A DNA stretch of 64,000 bases from Porphyra umbilicalis (GCA_002049455.2 KV918769.1:186001-250000), one strand, 5' to 3'. Counted from the stretch's first letter, positions 21,452-32,257 are shown. Numbers and translations: made by a program. The notes: generated by a model from the sequence alone, not told the origin.

Positions 21452-24400
21452 TCATTCGTCCTCTTCATCTTCCTCTGGCTCATCCTCAGCTTCAGCGTCC
21501 GTCTCGCCCGCCGAAGTCACTGCCCACAGCTCGGCGTCGGCAGTGTCTAGGATGGCCTCTGCATCACTCTCTAAACCGAGCCACGTCTCCACCACACGCG
21601 CGCGCTCCACCCCCCCAGCGTCACCAAAACACCGTGCACCTAGAGAGCAGCCCTGCATGCTCGTCAACACTCGTTCCACGTCCTCTCCGACAGACCGTAA
21701 GGAGTGTCGATAGGACCCGTGCATTGCCGTCACCGACGCCTCCATGACCGTTGGCAAAATTCGCGCTTTTACCCAGCAGTGCGAAATTGTTGCAGGGTCC
21801 ATCGCCTCCCATTCCGCTTGGACAATCTCGGACATGTCCTGGAGGTTGGCTTGCGAACCGTCGCGCACGCCGCGCACAGGTCGCGGCGGGGCGGCCCGCC
21901 TCCGAGCGGGACGCGACCTCCGCCTACTAGCGGGGTGAAGGGTGGTGGGCGTCTCGGCGGCGGCGGTCCACACGTTGGGCACCGGGGGAGCCGGGTCAGC
22001 CGGCAGCCCGGTCACAGTGGGAGGCGTGTAGATTGGGGCGTCGGCCAAGACGTGGCCGACACTGGATCCACCGAGCCCGCCGGCCACACGAGTTGCACCC
22101 GAGATGCGTGTCACGTGCGAGGTGGTCGTTGGGGCAGCCGCTCGCGCGCTCGCCAAAGCGCTCACCGGCTCGCCCGCCGGGGCACCCTCGGGGGGTGCAA
22201 TGGAGACACCCGACTGAACTCCCCGCTCCACAACGCCTTGGGCACCCCCCGCCGACAAAGATCCGGAACCGACGGGTCCCGCCCCAGATGACATACTGGG
22301 GCTAGATTCAGCCATATCACCCAATGGGAGTACTGGCGCTTCCCCCAGCCGAAAAGTGTTCCTCCCGGAGAAGCGCGGCGTTGTCCGCGCCGATCTCGGG
22401 AGAAATTCCGCAGCCAGCGTGGCACCCCCTGCTTCCATCCAGGCACCTGCCTCACCCAGGGCGCCCCCAAACGCGTAACTGACGCGACCTGTGCCACCCC
22501 CCTCTGTGGAGCGCTCAAGCGGCACGCTTGTGGAGCCACCAGGACCGGTACTCGGGGTCGAGGGGTTGGCGCCTCCAAAATTGGCGCCCCCAACCCCAAT
22601 CTCTTGGTAGGCGGTCGCAGCTGCGGCTAAACTTGTCGCAGTGCCGCTGCCACCTGTCCACCCGCGTGGGGCTGCGCCAGCCTCACTGGCGGCGGCATCG
22701 CCGCCAATGGTGGATGAGCTATCACCGCAGCCGACACGGCCAACAGGGGCGCACGCTACTCCTCCGGCCGGCACCTGGCCGCCACTGCTCCTCGAGCGGC
22801 ACGAGGCAGCGCTGTCTGCACTGGCTCGAGAGCCCTGCCGGCTTCCAGTGGGCCCAGGAGAGGGTGTAACTGCCTCGTTGCCCGCCGTGGCAACACCGCT
22901 GGCCGCACCACCCGTCTGGATGGAACCAGGGCTACCAGCCACCGACACGGGGCACCCATGCCCACCTGAGTTCAGGGGCGGCCCATTCGCCTGAGCCACA
23001 GCGCTCGGCGCCAGCCTCGACCGCTCAAAAGCCCCGATAACCAAACTCAAAAGACGTCCTTTGTAGCACCTCTTCAGTGCGGCAATAATGCCAGCATCGA
23101 GAGGCTGATGCACGGACGTGACGTTAGGTGGAAGAGGGCAAATAGCGACTTGTGGGTGCTCTAACTTGCCGTGTGCTCCGCAATTGTCGACGACGAGGAC
23201 ACAGGGTAGCCTCGTTCTTGCCCGGACGGCCGGTACAAAGACGGTGTTGAACCATTTCTCGTACACGTCGCCATCCATCCAGGCCGACGGTTGAGAGAAG
23301 TAGGGAAGAGGGCATGGGGCTCGTGGGGACTTAAAGCACAAGGGAACCGCCGCCTTGCCAATGATTGCCACTGGGATCTTGTGAGACCCCGTAGCGTTGA
23401 CTGCAAGCACCAGGGTCACGCGATCCTTGTTCTTCATGGCCTTGCTGCCCCTAGCCCGTCGTCTGCTGCCCGCCGAAACATACGCACGGTTTGGGAGACA
23501 CCGAAAGTAGAGACCGGTCTCGTCCATATTATAAATCTGCTCCGGGTCGAACGCCTCGAGTTGAGCACGGATCTCTTCCATCCGCTGCCGCGAGGCCTCC
23601 ACGTCAGCCGCTGCCGACCCGCCGGTACCCCAGAGGGAGATGTTCACGAGGTTGTGCCGCTTCGCCCACCTGCGCACAAAGCCCGCCGACGCGGAGAATC
23701 CTGTGACTCCGAGGTTGGCCGCAATCTCCTCTGCTCGCTGGCGCAACACCGCCATTGTTAGGGGCACGGATTTTGCTCCCAGTCCGGCACAAATGTTGTA
23801 CCACCGCCGCAACTCAAGGTCGACGTCCGAAAACGTAGATCGCCGAATCCGCCTTGTGGTCCCGGGCTCCTCCCTAGACCGCTTGCGGAGGGTCTCACGT
23901 CGACGCCACGCATCTTGAATGGCCGACTCCGAGACGGACTTGGGAAATGCTTCTTTGATATCTGCCCACGTCCTATACGCGCCCGACTCCTTCATCTCAA
24001 TCATCTTGAGCTTTTCGTCGATCGTTAACGATTGACGCGGCTTGCGCGTCGTACCAGCGCCGCCCCTTGTGGCTCGAGGCGGAGGGCGATTCGCGGTAGG
24101 CCCGATGATCTTGTTCGAAGCCACGGCTGCGGCGGATGCCGCGGATGCGGCAATGTCGATCGCGTGCCGCGTCTCACGCGACGGGGACGGGTAGACCTCC
24201 TGCACCGCCGCTTGAGCTGCCGCCTTGGCCGTAGCGCTTACAGTTCTTACACGCTGGTGGCTTACGCCAGTTTGATCAGCCGTCGGGGAGGCATGCAGGG
24301 CTCTGATGGCGTTGGGGGGTGGTAGGGGGGGAGTCGGGGGTGGCGGTGTGCGTGGCGACGGGGGGGCAGGACCTCGGGACACCATAGCGCCCGGGGAGAA

Positions 24401-24469
24401 GGAAGCGAGCAGTCGACGCGAGGTCCTGTGGCAGTGACGGTGGGGGATGCGGGGAAGAGGACGGCACAC
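21452..24469 (-). CDS. Pogo/Tigger-type DDE transposase, catalytic triad intact
   Basis: 1005 codons in one open frame. A second start (residue 29, ATG at 24385) is about equally likely. Domains in order: a low-complexity leader; a CENP-B/Psq-like helix-turn-helix at about residues 143-200 (SLTIDEKLKMIEMKESGAYR); a second Tc5-type DNA-binding domain at about 210-280; and a DDE_1 domain at about 310-480. The catalytic Asp residues are D316 (IYNMDETGLYF), D428 (VLVVDNCGAH) and D458 (HQPLDAGIIAALK). The 30-residue spacing of the last two is the DD30D typical of pogo. A long Gly/Pro/Ser-rich stretch (about 485-860) then separates the domain from the family C-terminal block (VQAEWEAMDPATISHCWVKA) and an acidic tail. 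No frameshift or stop is present, so it may be functional. I could not identify the element's terminal repeats. Confidence 0.9.
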   Translation of the reverse strand: MCRPLPRIPHRHCHRTSRRLLASFSPGAMVSRGPAPPSPRTPPPPTPPLPPPNAIRALHASPTADQTGVSHQRVRTVSATAKAAAQAAVQEVYPSPSRETRHAIDIAASAASAAAVASNKIIGPTANRPPPRATRGGAGTTRKPRQSLTIDEKLKMIEMKESGAYRTWADIKEAFPKSVSESAIQDAWRRRETLRKRSREEPGTTRRIRRSTFSDVDLELRRWYNICAGLGAKSVPLTMAVLRQRAEEIAANLGVTGFSASAGFVRRWAKRHNLVNISLWGTGGSAAADVEASRQRMEEIRAQLEAFDPEQIYNMDETGLYFRCLPNRAYVSAGSRRRARGSKAMKNKDRVTLVLAVNATGSHKIPVAIIGKAAVPLCFKSPRAPCPLPYFSQPSAWMDGDVYEKWFNTVFVPAVRARTRLPCVLVVDNCGAHGKLEHPQVAICPLPPNVTSVHQPLDAGIIAALKRCYKGRLLSLVIGAFERSRLAPSAVAQANGPPLNSGGHGCPVSVAGSPGSIQTGGAASGVATAGNEAVTPSPGPTGSRQGSRASADSAASCRSRSSGGQVPAGGVACAPVGRVGCGDSSSTIGGDAAASEAGAAPRGWTGGSGTATSLAAAATAYQEIGVGGANFGGANPSTPSTGPGGSTSVPLERSTEGGGTGRVSYAFGGALGEAGAWMEAGGATLAAEFLPRSARTTPRFSGRNTFRLGEAPVLPLGDMAESSPSMSSGAGPVGSGSLSAGGAQGVVERGVQSGVSIAPPEGAPAGEPVSALASARAAAPTTTSHVTRISGATRVAGGLGGSSVGHVLADAPIYTPPTVTGLPADPAPPVPNVWTAAAETPTTLHPASRRRSRPARRRAAPPRPVRGVRDGSQANLQDMSEIVQAEWEAMDPATISHCWVKARILPTVMEASVTAMHGSYRHSLRSVGEDVERVLTSMQGCSLGARCFGDAGGVERARVVETWLGLESDAEAILDTADAELWAVTSAGETDAEAEDEPEEDEEDE

Positions 24470-25103
24470 TGCGGTGGCCGCCGTGACCAGGCGACGACGG
24501 CGGACCGCTCATTAAGAATATTCAGACCGTGTCTACTACAAAAATTAACCAATCCGAAGCGATCGAGAGACAGCATCGGGGTCGATCGCATCGGACTGCG
24601 ATCGAGTTGTGCTCACTTGTAAAGCAGGGTACCTTATAAGCGGGACACATATAAATGCGCAATGACGTACTGGACTCTGACAAACGCGGACGCCTGGACA
24701 GACTGTGGACATCAAGACAGTGTCGAGATGGACAGGCCTATCGGTAATGTAAAAGAGATACGGGCCCTCAGGTTCTCTCGAGGGATGTACAGTCCGGTTG
24801 CAGCCGTAGGTGCGCGGCCTGGACCGCTCCAGGCACGGTCGCAGAGTGCCGCCGCCGGCCATGGCCGGCGGCGCCACCGGGGGTGCGCGGGGCCACCCCT
24901 CGGGCCGCAGGTCGCGTCGTCCAGATTTCGGCGCTTGCGCCCCACCGCCCCGCGTCCCGGTGGTGGCCCGGTAGGCGCGGCGGCACGAGAGCGGGAGGGG
25001 GATGCGGGCGTCGTGCACCGTGCGAGCCGCCGCCGCGGCGCGCCAGCCGTCACCCCCGGCCACGCCCCCCCCCCCCCCCCCCCCCCCCCCTCCCCTTCCC
25101 CAC
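24470..25103. other. Intergenic, with a 26-C run
   Basis: The sequence is AT-richer to about 24660 (5' side of the transposase gene), then GC-rich. An uninterrupted C run covers 25065-25090, just downstream of the sugar kinase stop. No gene seen. Confidence 0.5.
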
Positions 25104-25806
25104 CTACCGAAACGCGGCGAGCCCCCGCATCAACTCCGCGGCGGCCGCCGCCCCCCCCCCCCACACCCCATACAGCTCATCGTACACATCTGCCGTTGGC
25201 GGGTGGGGTTCCGCGACCCCCCCCCCCCCTGCCCCACCCCCCCCCCCCGCCGCGTCGTCGACGGCCACGCCGAGCGCGCCCGCCGCAATCACCGCCGCGC
25301 CGCGCACGCCGACCCCCCCCCCGCGCCCCGCACGACGCGCACGCGGAGCACGTTGGCGAGCAGCTGCGCAAAAAAGGGGGTGGACCCCCCCCCGACGAGG
25401 CGGAGCTCGTCCATGCGCCCCGCCCCCCCCGCCCCTCCTCCTCCTCCCCCCCCGCCGCCCACACGCGCGACAGCGCGCGGTAGTTTAACGCGACGCCCTC
25501 AAAGGTGGCGCGGGCCAACTCGGGCGCCCCCGCGGCGGGGGTGAGGCCGACCCAGCCCCCCGCCGCGGTGGCCGACACAAACGGACACCGCTCGCCGGCG
25601 AGGTGGGGGAGGTAGGCCACCCCGCGGGCGCCGGGGGGGGCCCCCGCCGCCGCCGCCTCGAGGGCCCCAAACGACGGGGGGGCGGCGCCCCCGCCGCCGG
25701 GCAGGCGCAACACGGAGCGCGCGTACGCCACGTTGGCCCCCGCCGACGTCATGGACGCGAGGCGCAGGGCGCACCCGCGCTCCGCGTGGTAGGGCAAGAC
25801 AAGGGC

Positions 25807-25839
<33 letters not shown>

Positions 25840-26976
25840 CGACCCCGCCAGTGGCCGCGGCGCCGCCGCCGCCGCCGCCGCTGCCGCCGCCGCGGCGCCG
25901 TCTGACACGACGCCGCCGACCCACCCCGAGGTGCCGACGTAAATGTGGGGCGTCGCCGTGCCCGCCCCCGCCGTGACAGCGGCGGCGTCCCCCCCCGCGT
26001 GCACGACGGGCACGCCGGCGAGGGCGGCGACGCCGAGCGCGTCGGCGGCCGCCGGCGTGACCACCCCCGCCACCCCCGGCGACGGGGCGACGGTCGGCAG
26101 GCGCGGGCGCCACCCCCCCAGCCCCACCGCGTCGAGCGCCGCCCCGTCAATGGCGCGGGCGGTGCCCGCCGACAGCCCCGTCGTCCCGACGGTCGTCCCG
26201 TCGGTCGTGTGCGCGCCGCCAGTGAGGCGCCACACGAGGTAGTCGGCCGACCCGAGGCCGACGCGCGTCGCGCCGCCCCACCCGTCGGCGGCGGCGTCGA
26301 GCCACGCGAGTTTGGCGAGGACGGACGTGGCCGCCACGGGCGCGCCCGTGGCGGCGGTGAGGCGCGCCGCCTGCGCGCCCGCGCGGGTGTCAGAGTAGAG
26401 CAGCGCCTCGTCGCCCCGGCCGTCCCCGCCGTCCCCGCCGCCGTCCCCGCCGCCGCCGCCGACCGCCGCGTCGTTGCCGTCGACGCGGAGCGGCACCACG
26501 TGCTGCATGGCGCCCGTGACGGCAACGCCAACGACCGTGGCGGCGGCGAGCGTCGGCGCGAGCGCCGCCGCCGCCGCCACGGCGGCCGCCCACCAGTCGC
26601 GGGGCGCCTGCGTGACGCGCCCGCCGCGGCGGGTGGTCGTCGTTAGGGGCGTCACGGGGGCGGTGGCGACGGGGGTGAGGGACGGGAGCGCCACGGCGGC
26701 GGCCTTGACGCCCGACGTGCCAACGTCGAGGGTGAAGAGCAGGCGCGCGCGCGCGGGGGGGGGGCGGGGGGGGGGGGGGGGGGGCCCACCCGCCGACCGC
26801 CCGACGGTGACGGTCGGGCGGCGGGCAGGTCGACGGGGGGGGGGGGGGGGGCGGGGGGGGGGGGGGGGGGCGGCCGACCACAAGGGTGGGGGGGGGGGGG
26901 CGTCCGCGCCGCCGCCCGCGCGGCGGCGGGCCCCCAGCGGGGCGGGCGGGTGAAAGGCCGCCCCGCGCCACCCCAT
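25104..26976 (-). CDS. FGGY-family carbohydrate kinase, xylulokinase-like, with two homopolymer frameshifts
   Basis: FGGY kinases phosphorylate sugars or polyols with ATP. The chosen ATG at 26976 is followed by an 80-residue Pro/Ala leader. The N-terminal lobe then starts with LLFTLDVGTSGVKAAAVALP (phosphate-binding loop), followed by VTQAPRDWW, VAVTGAMQHVVPL, LLYSDTRAGAQA and LGSADYLVWRLTG. The C-terminal lobe has VVHAGGDAAAVTAGAG, HIYVGTSGWVGG, YLPHLAGERCPF and FEGVALNYRAL. The expected ending (ELRLVGGGSTPFFAQLLANV, then GAAVIAAGALGVA) lies in shifted frames. One shift falls within 25413-25455, which contains two 8-C runs, and one at the 10-C run 25313-25322. The stop is at 25104-25106. The overall order matches xylulokinase, but the substrate cannot be fixed. 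The frameshifts may be sequencing error in homopolymers; otherwise this is a pseudogene. Confidence 0.8.
26757..26900. repeat. Cluster of G homopolymer runs in the sugar kinase leader
   Basis: Several runs of 8-18 G on the + strand, separated by a few bases, lie in the Pro-rich leader of the FGGY kinase. Run length errors here would not be visible as lost motifs, so the leader frame is uncertain. Confidence 0.8.
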
Positions 26977-27434
26977 CGTCGGTGGGGGGTGCGCGCGCGC
27001 GCGACCCGCCGACGCGGGGTGGGGCGGGCACAACGCCGGTGGCGGCGGGGCGGGGCAGACGCCGCCCGCCGCGCGACAACGGCACGGGAAAACAGCTGGA
27101 CGCGTGGCCGCCGCGCGGCGCGCCGCGCCGCGCCCCCCCCGCGCGGGATCCAATCCTGGCGGGGGGGGCGGATCCCGCCGCGGCGAATTGCCACCCGACC
27201 GCCGCCGCCGCCGCCCCCATCGGCCGGCGCGCCGACCGCTCGCGCGCGCGTCCCCCCCCCCCGCCGTCTCGCGCCGCGCCGCGGCGGTCGGCGCCCCCCC
27301 CCCCCCCCCCCCCCACCGTCCACGGCGGCGTGGCACCCGTCGCGACCGTCACGTGCGGCGGGGCACCCCCCCCCCTCCCCGGTGCCATGCGCCGCCTCGG
27401 CCGCCCGCCGGCGGCCGCCGCGCGGCGCGCCGCC

Positions 27435-27468
<34 letters not shown>

Positions 27469-27925
27469 GCCGCGCCGCGTCGGCGGCGCCGTTGCCGCCG
27501 CACCCGCCGCCCCCACCGCCGTCGGCGGCGACGCCGCCGCCCGCCCCCCCCCCCGACCCAGTGTGGCCGCCGCCCCCCGCCCCACCGCGTGTGCGTCGAG
27601 ACTGCCCGCCGCGTCGGCGGGCGCCGCCCCCGCCGCGTCGACGGCGGCGGCGGCGGCTGCGGCGGCGGCGGCGGCGGTGGCGCCCGCGCGCCCCGCCGCC
27701 CCCGCCGCCCCGCCGCCCGCGCCGCCGGGAGCGTCGGGCACGCCGCCGGCGGCGGCGGCGGCGACGCTGCCCATGGCGGCGGCAGCGGCGGCAGCGGCGG
27801 CGGTTGGCGCCCCCCCCCTGGCCGTCCCCCCCCCTCGGCGACGCGGCGGCGGCGGGGGCGCGCGGCCCCCCTCCCTCCCCCCCCCCGCCCCCCCACCCAA
27901 GAGGATCCCCCCCCCCCCCCCTCCC

Positions 27926-28380
27926 CCGCAGCGTGCGCCTCTTCCGCGCCCTCGCCGTCGCGTCTGCCCTCTCCATTGGCGCGTCGACGCTGCCGATGCT
28001 CGGCGCGTCGGCCATCCCCTCGGCCGTCGCCCTCGGGGGGTCGGGGTCCCCCGCGCTGCGCGCGGCGGGCGCGTGGCGCCTCGGCGCCCTCGCCCGCCTC
28101 GGGCCGACGGTGCGGGGGGCGGTCGTGGCGGGGGGGGGGGTCGACCTCCTCGTTGGGCTCGTGGGTGACGCGGAGCCGGATGGGGGGGTGCGCGCCGCGG
28201 CGGCCGAGGCGTTGGGGGTGGTGCTGGGCGGGGGGGGGGGGGGGGGGGGGCTCACCGACGGCCAGCGGATGCAGCTGCGGTGGGCGGCGGCGGCCGAGGC
28301 GCGGCGGGGGGAGGGGGACGACGCGCCCGTGGCGGCGCTGCTGCGTTTGCTGGCGGGGGGGGGGGGGGGGCAGAGGGGGC
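27926..28380 (+). CDS. Ala/Gly/Leu-rich helical-repeat-like protein, core region (boundaries uncertain)
   Basis: In the + frame following the 15-C run (27907-27921) the translation becomes protein-like: LFRALAVASALSIGASTLPM, then LRAAGAWRLGALARLGPTVR, VDLLVGLVGDAEPDGGVRAA and AEALGVVLGGG. The alternation of hydrophobic and small residues with repeated Gly-Ala-Leu helices is like HEAT/ARM repeats, but no family is identified. Upstream of the C run, the natural-looking frame is a different one, Ala/Pro-rich from about 27590. A homopolymer frameshift is therefore likely, and the start (possibly ATG 27387) and end are not defined. Frames on the other strand and beyond 28400 are low-complexity. 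Confidence 0.35.
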
Positions 28381-28719
28381 AGCGGGGACCGCCGCCCAGT
28401 GAGGCGGCGGGCGGCGGGTGCCTGCGTCGCGGGCCACGGCGCCACTCTAAGCGCACGGTTCCGTCTGGGACGGTGTGCGCGCTGTGCCGACGCGGTCTCC
28501 CTGCCAACCAAGGCATGGTCGACTCTTTCCAGACGGGCCTCTTTTCTGTACATGCGGAGCAGGCGTGCGCCACGCGGGCCGGCCCCCGCCGCGCCCCCTC
28601 CCACCAAAAACCACGCACACGCCCCACGCCGCGGGCGCGCGCACGCCCGCACCCCCGCCGCACCCCGCCCGTGGTGGGGCACCCCCCCCCCCCCGCGCGC
28701 GTCACCAGGGCACCCCCCC

Positions 28720-29088
28720 CCCCGGCGGGCAAACACCCCCACATCCGCGTACACGCTCGCCGTGTCGCAGGCCCCCCCCCAGCGGCACGTAAACACCGCC
28801 GCCCCGCCCCCCGTCGCGCGCACCGCCCCGAGCACCGCCCCGAGGGCGGCGGCGACGCCCCCGGAACGCCCGTCGGCGGCGGCGACGGCTTGGAGGAAGC
28901 GCAGCGGCGCCGCCGTCAGGCGGACCGTGAGGGGGGGGGGGGGGCGCCCGCCGCCGCGGCGGCGGCGCCGGCGGCCGGTGCGTCGACGCCCGCGCCGCCG
29001 TCGGCCTCGGCGGCCGACGCGGGCGACGCGCCGCCGGTCCCGCCGGCGTCGGCCGTGTCGTTGGCCTCCTTGGCGCTCGACGGGCGGG

Positions 29089-29122
<34 letters not shown>

Positions 29123-29485
29123 GTCCACGACCGCGTCGACCGACAGCACCGCCGCCGCGTACTCCACGGCGTTGCGGGCGGTCTTGTTAAGCGCCGCCCC
29201 CGACGCGCCGTCATTGTACCGCCACGCGGCGGCGGCGAGCCACCCCGCGTGCTCGGCGGGCACGGCCACGCACGCGGTGACGGGGGCGCCGCAGGCACCC
29301 GGCGGGGGCGTTTTGGGGGGGGGGGGCCCCCCCGCCCGCGCCGCCGGCGCCGCCGCCGCCTCCCAGCGCCCGTCGAGCAGCGGGCACGCGGCGGCGGCGC
29401 GGGCGGTGGCGCCGCGGCGGCGGCCGCGGCGGCGGCTCGGCGGCAGCGGCGGCGCGGCGGGCGGCGGGGCGGTGGCGCAGGTCAT
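28720..29485 (-). CDS. Unknown Ala-rich protein, frame broken at a 14-G run
   Basis: From ATG 29485 the minus frame reads a Pro/Ala leader, then a complex segment (AEHAGWLAAAAWRYNDGASG, then ALNKTARNAVEYAAAVLSVD), then an Ala/Gly linker up to the G run 28931-28944. Across that run, in another frame, follows LTVRLTAAPLRFLQAVAAAD and AAVFTCRWGGACDTASVYAD. The switch of natural-looking sequence exactly at the homopolymer suggests one protein with a run-length error. The family is not recognised. It is convergent with the helical-repeat-like gene at 27.9-28.4 kb. The 3' end is unclear. Confidence 0.35.
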
Positions 29486-30887
29486 GGTCGGGGGGGGGCG
29501 GGCGCGGCGGCGACCGCGGGGCGGGTGCGCACCGCGGGGGGGCGTCAGGGGCGCGGTGACGCCGGCCGGCGGCCGGCGGCGGGCGGGGCGGGGGGGAGGT
29601 GGTTGGCCGTCGTTGGCGAGGCGGGCGCCAAGGACGCGGGCGTCGGGTGCTCCAGCGTGACGCGGGGGGTGGGGACGGGCGGGTGCGTGGGGGAGGACGC
29701 ACCGCCAGCGCCGTGCATTGCACGCGGGTGACCACCAACGGGCGGGGGGGGGTGACACACTGGTGAGCCGAGCGCAGGGCTAAAGCGGGCGACCGGCCGT
29801 CGAGGTGGGTGGCTCTTGAAGAGCTCCCGCGCGCACACAGCCGCACGGACGAGGAATGGGCGGGACAGCACGGGGGGTGTCAACCGTGTGGCACGCTGCG
29901 GGCGGGCGGGGACAGCAAGGGAAGGGGCAAGAGCGACGGGGGTGTGAAGCACCAAGCGCAGGGGCGTGATGGAAGCGGAAAAGTCATGCAGGATGCGGGT
30001 GTTCCACGGGGGGGGTGATGGCGGGCCTCGGACGGTGGTGGCAGCTCATACCCACACGCCCCGCATTGGCGTGGTGTGGTGTGTGCGCGCAGCGTAACGG
30101 GGGCCAACGTCAGGGGGGCGCGCGCGCTGGCTCGAGGCAAAACTGACCGCGCGGCTGCGCGTCGCACCGCGTGGGGGCGCCAGACGACCCGCGGGCGCGC
30201 GCGCGCGAGGTCCACGCACGGACCGGGGGCCCGGGGCAGCATCGACAGGGCCCGCTCGGGCCGGGGCTTCTCCCAGTCGCTTTGCGACGGCGACTACGGC
30301 GGGCCGCGTCGCGCGGGGCGCGCCGTTTGGGGCACGAAACAGTGTCCGCCGTGGGGAGGGTCGGGGCCCCAGCAAGTCGCTCCTTCCACGGCCTCCACGC
30401 GCTGCTTGACACTGTGCCCGTCGGGTCACTGGTCCACCCGTGCGCGCAGGGCAGATTGCGCCCTGATCGCGCCAGACTCGTGTGAGGCGCACGCGGGGCC
30501 GATTTGGTTGGGCCTCGAGCCGTCCAGTGTCGTCAGCTGTCAAGATTTGATCGTGTACCATGCGCGAGCTGGTCGCTTGACAGATCCACAAAGGTCCGCT
30601 GGTGGAGCTGTCGAAGCGGTCTCTCCGTAGTTCCCGTCGAGCGAAAGGATTTTTTGTAATTAGCATATGCGAGACTTGATCATGCCCCAATCCAGGATAT
30701 TTATGTCAGTTCACTTGTTGGATCAACTCTTTGACTGCCGGCCCGCCGCCCGTGATCGCCTCGGCGCCCACCCTCCGTGCCGCCCGTCGTTGCCGCGGCC
30801 GCAGCGGCCAACCCCCCCACCAACGACGGCCCCGTCCGCCTTTGTCCCCGTGCGCGCGCGCCCCCCCCCCCCCCGGCAGCGTCGACC
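29486..30887. other. Intergenic, GC-rich, no gene recognised
   Basis: Open frames on both strands (for example 30046-30690 on the minus strand) have only Arg/Ala/Pro/Gly-rich translations without motifs. An AT-richer patch at about 30540-30730 lies just upstream of the next + strand gene and may hold its promoter. Confidence 0.4.
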
Positions 30888-32257
30888 ATGTCCATCTCCA
30901 CGTCCCCCCGGCGGTCACTCCCCCCCCCTCCCCCGCCACCCCGTCGGCGCGCACGCCGTCGCTCTCGGATGACGCGGCCGAGGCCGCCCCTCCCCCCCCC
31001 CCCCCCCCCCCCCCCCCCGGCCCGTGGACGCTGCGCGCCTTCCGCGCCCTCGTGGCGGCGCGGACCCCCCCCGGGGCGACGCCGACCGCCCCCGCCCTCT
31101 ACCACGCGACGGGCACCCTAACGGCACTCACCAGCGGGCGGCTCCTCGCGCGCATCCAGGGCGTCCACGCGGCCGCGACGCTCACGCCCCCGACCGCCGT
31201 GACGGCCGCGACGCGGCTCGCCGCCGACACGGGGGGTATCCTCCGCCCGTCGGGTGGGGCGCTCCCCCTCGGCGCCGCCCCTCCCACCGCCGGTGCGTCG
31301 TCGTCGTCGTCGTCGGGTGGCACCCCCCCCCCGCCGCCGCCTGGGCCGCCTACGCCGTCGCCGTCGGCCGCCGCGCGCACTGGTACACCGACGCGGCCAC
31401 TGACGAATTTCTCTCTGTGTGGCGCCACGCGCCCGGCGCGCCGCCGCGGCGGGTGCGTGGCGTCGTGTCCCCCCCGACGCTGGCCGTGTGGGCGCTCGAC
31501 GCCGCCGGCCACGTGCACGCGTCGGCGGGGCGCGCGCTCGTGCCGGGCGGCGGCGCCGCCGCCGCCGCCGCCGTCGGCCTCTTCCCCAAAGTGCCGACCG
31601 TGACGGTCGGGCCGCCGCGCCCCGCGTCGCCCCTCTTTGCCTACACCCTCTACACGCCCGGCCGCGCGCGGCGGCGGGCGTCGTCGCGCCCCGACGCGCG
31701 CGCGCGCGCGTCGCCCCCCGCGTGGGAGGAGTACACGCTCGTGCCCGCGGGCGGGGGGGGGGGGGGGGGGGGGGCTTGCTCCGCCGCGCCTTTGGGGGGG
31801 GGGCGCCCGCGGGGGCGGCGGCGGGGGGGAGCAGCTCCGCTGGACGCGCGTCGGCGGGTGCCCGGCGTGGTACTCGCCGTCGGCCACGTGTGTGACGCGC
31901 GTCGTGGCGACGCGGGTGGGGGGGTGGGCGGACCTGCCCCCGCCGCTGCGCGCGCGCGCCGAGGCGGGGATGGGCACGCTGCCGGGGGGGGTGCCGGCGG
32001 TGGCCGAGGCGCGGGAGCGGTGGCGGGCGTCGCGGGTGGGTGCCATGGGGGGGGGGGGGGGAGGGGGGGGGTGCGCGCCTGGCTTCGCCGCCTCAGGTGG
32101 TGGTGAGGGCGCCGGCGCGCCCATCGGGGGGGATAGAGGGCCGCTTGTGGGCGCAGCCCACAGAGAATCAACCCCGTCCTGCGGGCGCGGGCAGCCCAGC
32201 CCAACGGAACAAACACGAGCACGACGGCCCGCGCGGCACCAAAGAAAAAAGAAATAG
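30888..32257 (+). CDS. Frame-broken protein, weakly DUF1838-like
   Basis: ATG at 30888 has a reasonable context but is followed by C runs up to 27 long (30992-31018). Protein-like segments occur in order in different frames: WTLRAFRALVAARTPPGATP and ALYHATGTLTALTSGRLLAR (to about 31320); then HWYTDAATDEFLSVWRH, PLFAYTLYTPGRAR and PAWEEYTLVPAG (to the 22-G run 31753-31774); then LRWTRVGGCPAWYSPSATCV and WADLPPPLRARAEAG. The order of a small beta-rich start, a Y-x-D-x-A-T-x-E-x-L-x-x-W block, a Y-T-x-Y block and a W-T-R-V-G block with a PPPLR motif resembles what I remember of DUF1838 proteins of cyanobacteria and plants. This is a recollection-level match. Frame changes coincide with homopolymers. 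The true end is uncertain between 32060 and 32257. Confidence 0.4.

Noticed and set aside
24616..24660. Possible terminal repeat cagggtaccttataagc next to the pogo transposase, with gtaaagcagggt also at 19496
   Set aside because: It points away from the transposase and no inverted partner was found on the other side.
26390..28835. Two minus-strand frames of more than 700 codons
   Set aside because: They overlap the FGGY kinase in wrong frames and give only Arg/Gly/Pro polymers.
26886..29660. A 924-codon open frame on the + strand
   Set aside because: It runs through two oppositely oriented candidate genes and consists mostly of Arg/Pro/Gly/Ala runs; all frames are open here because of GC content.
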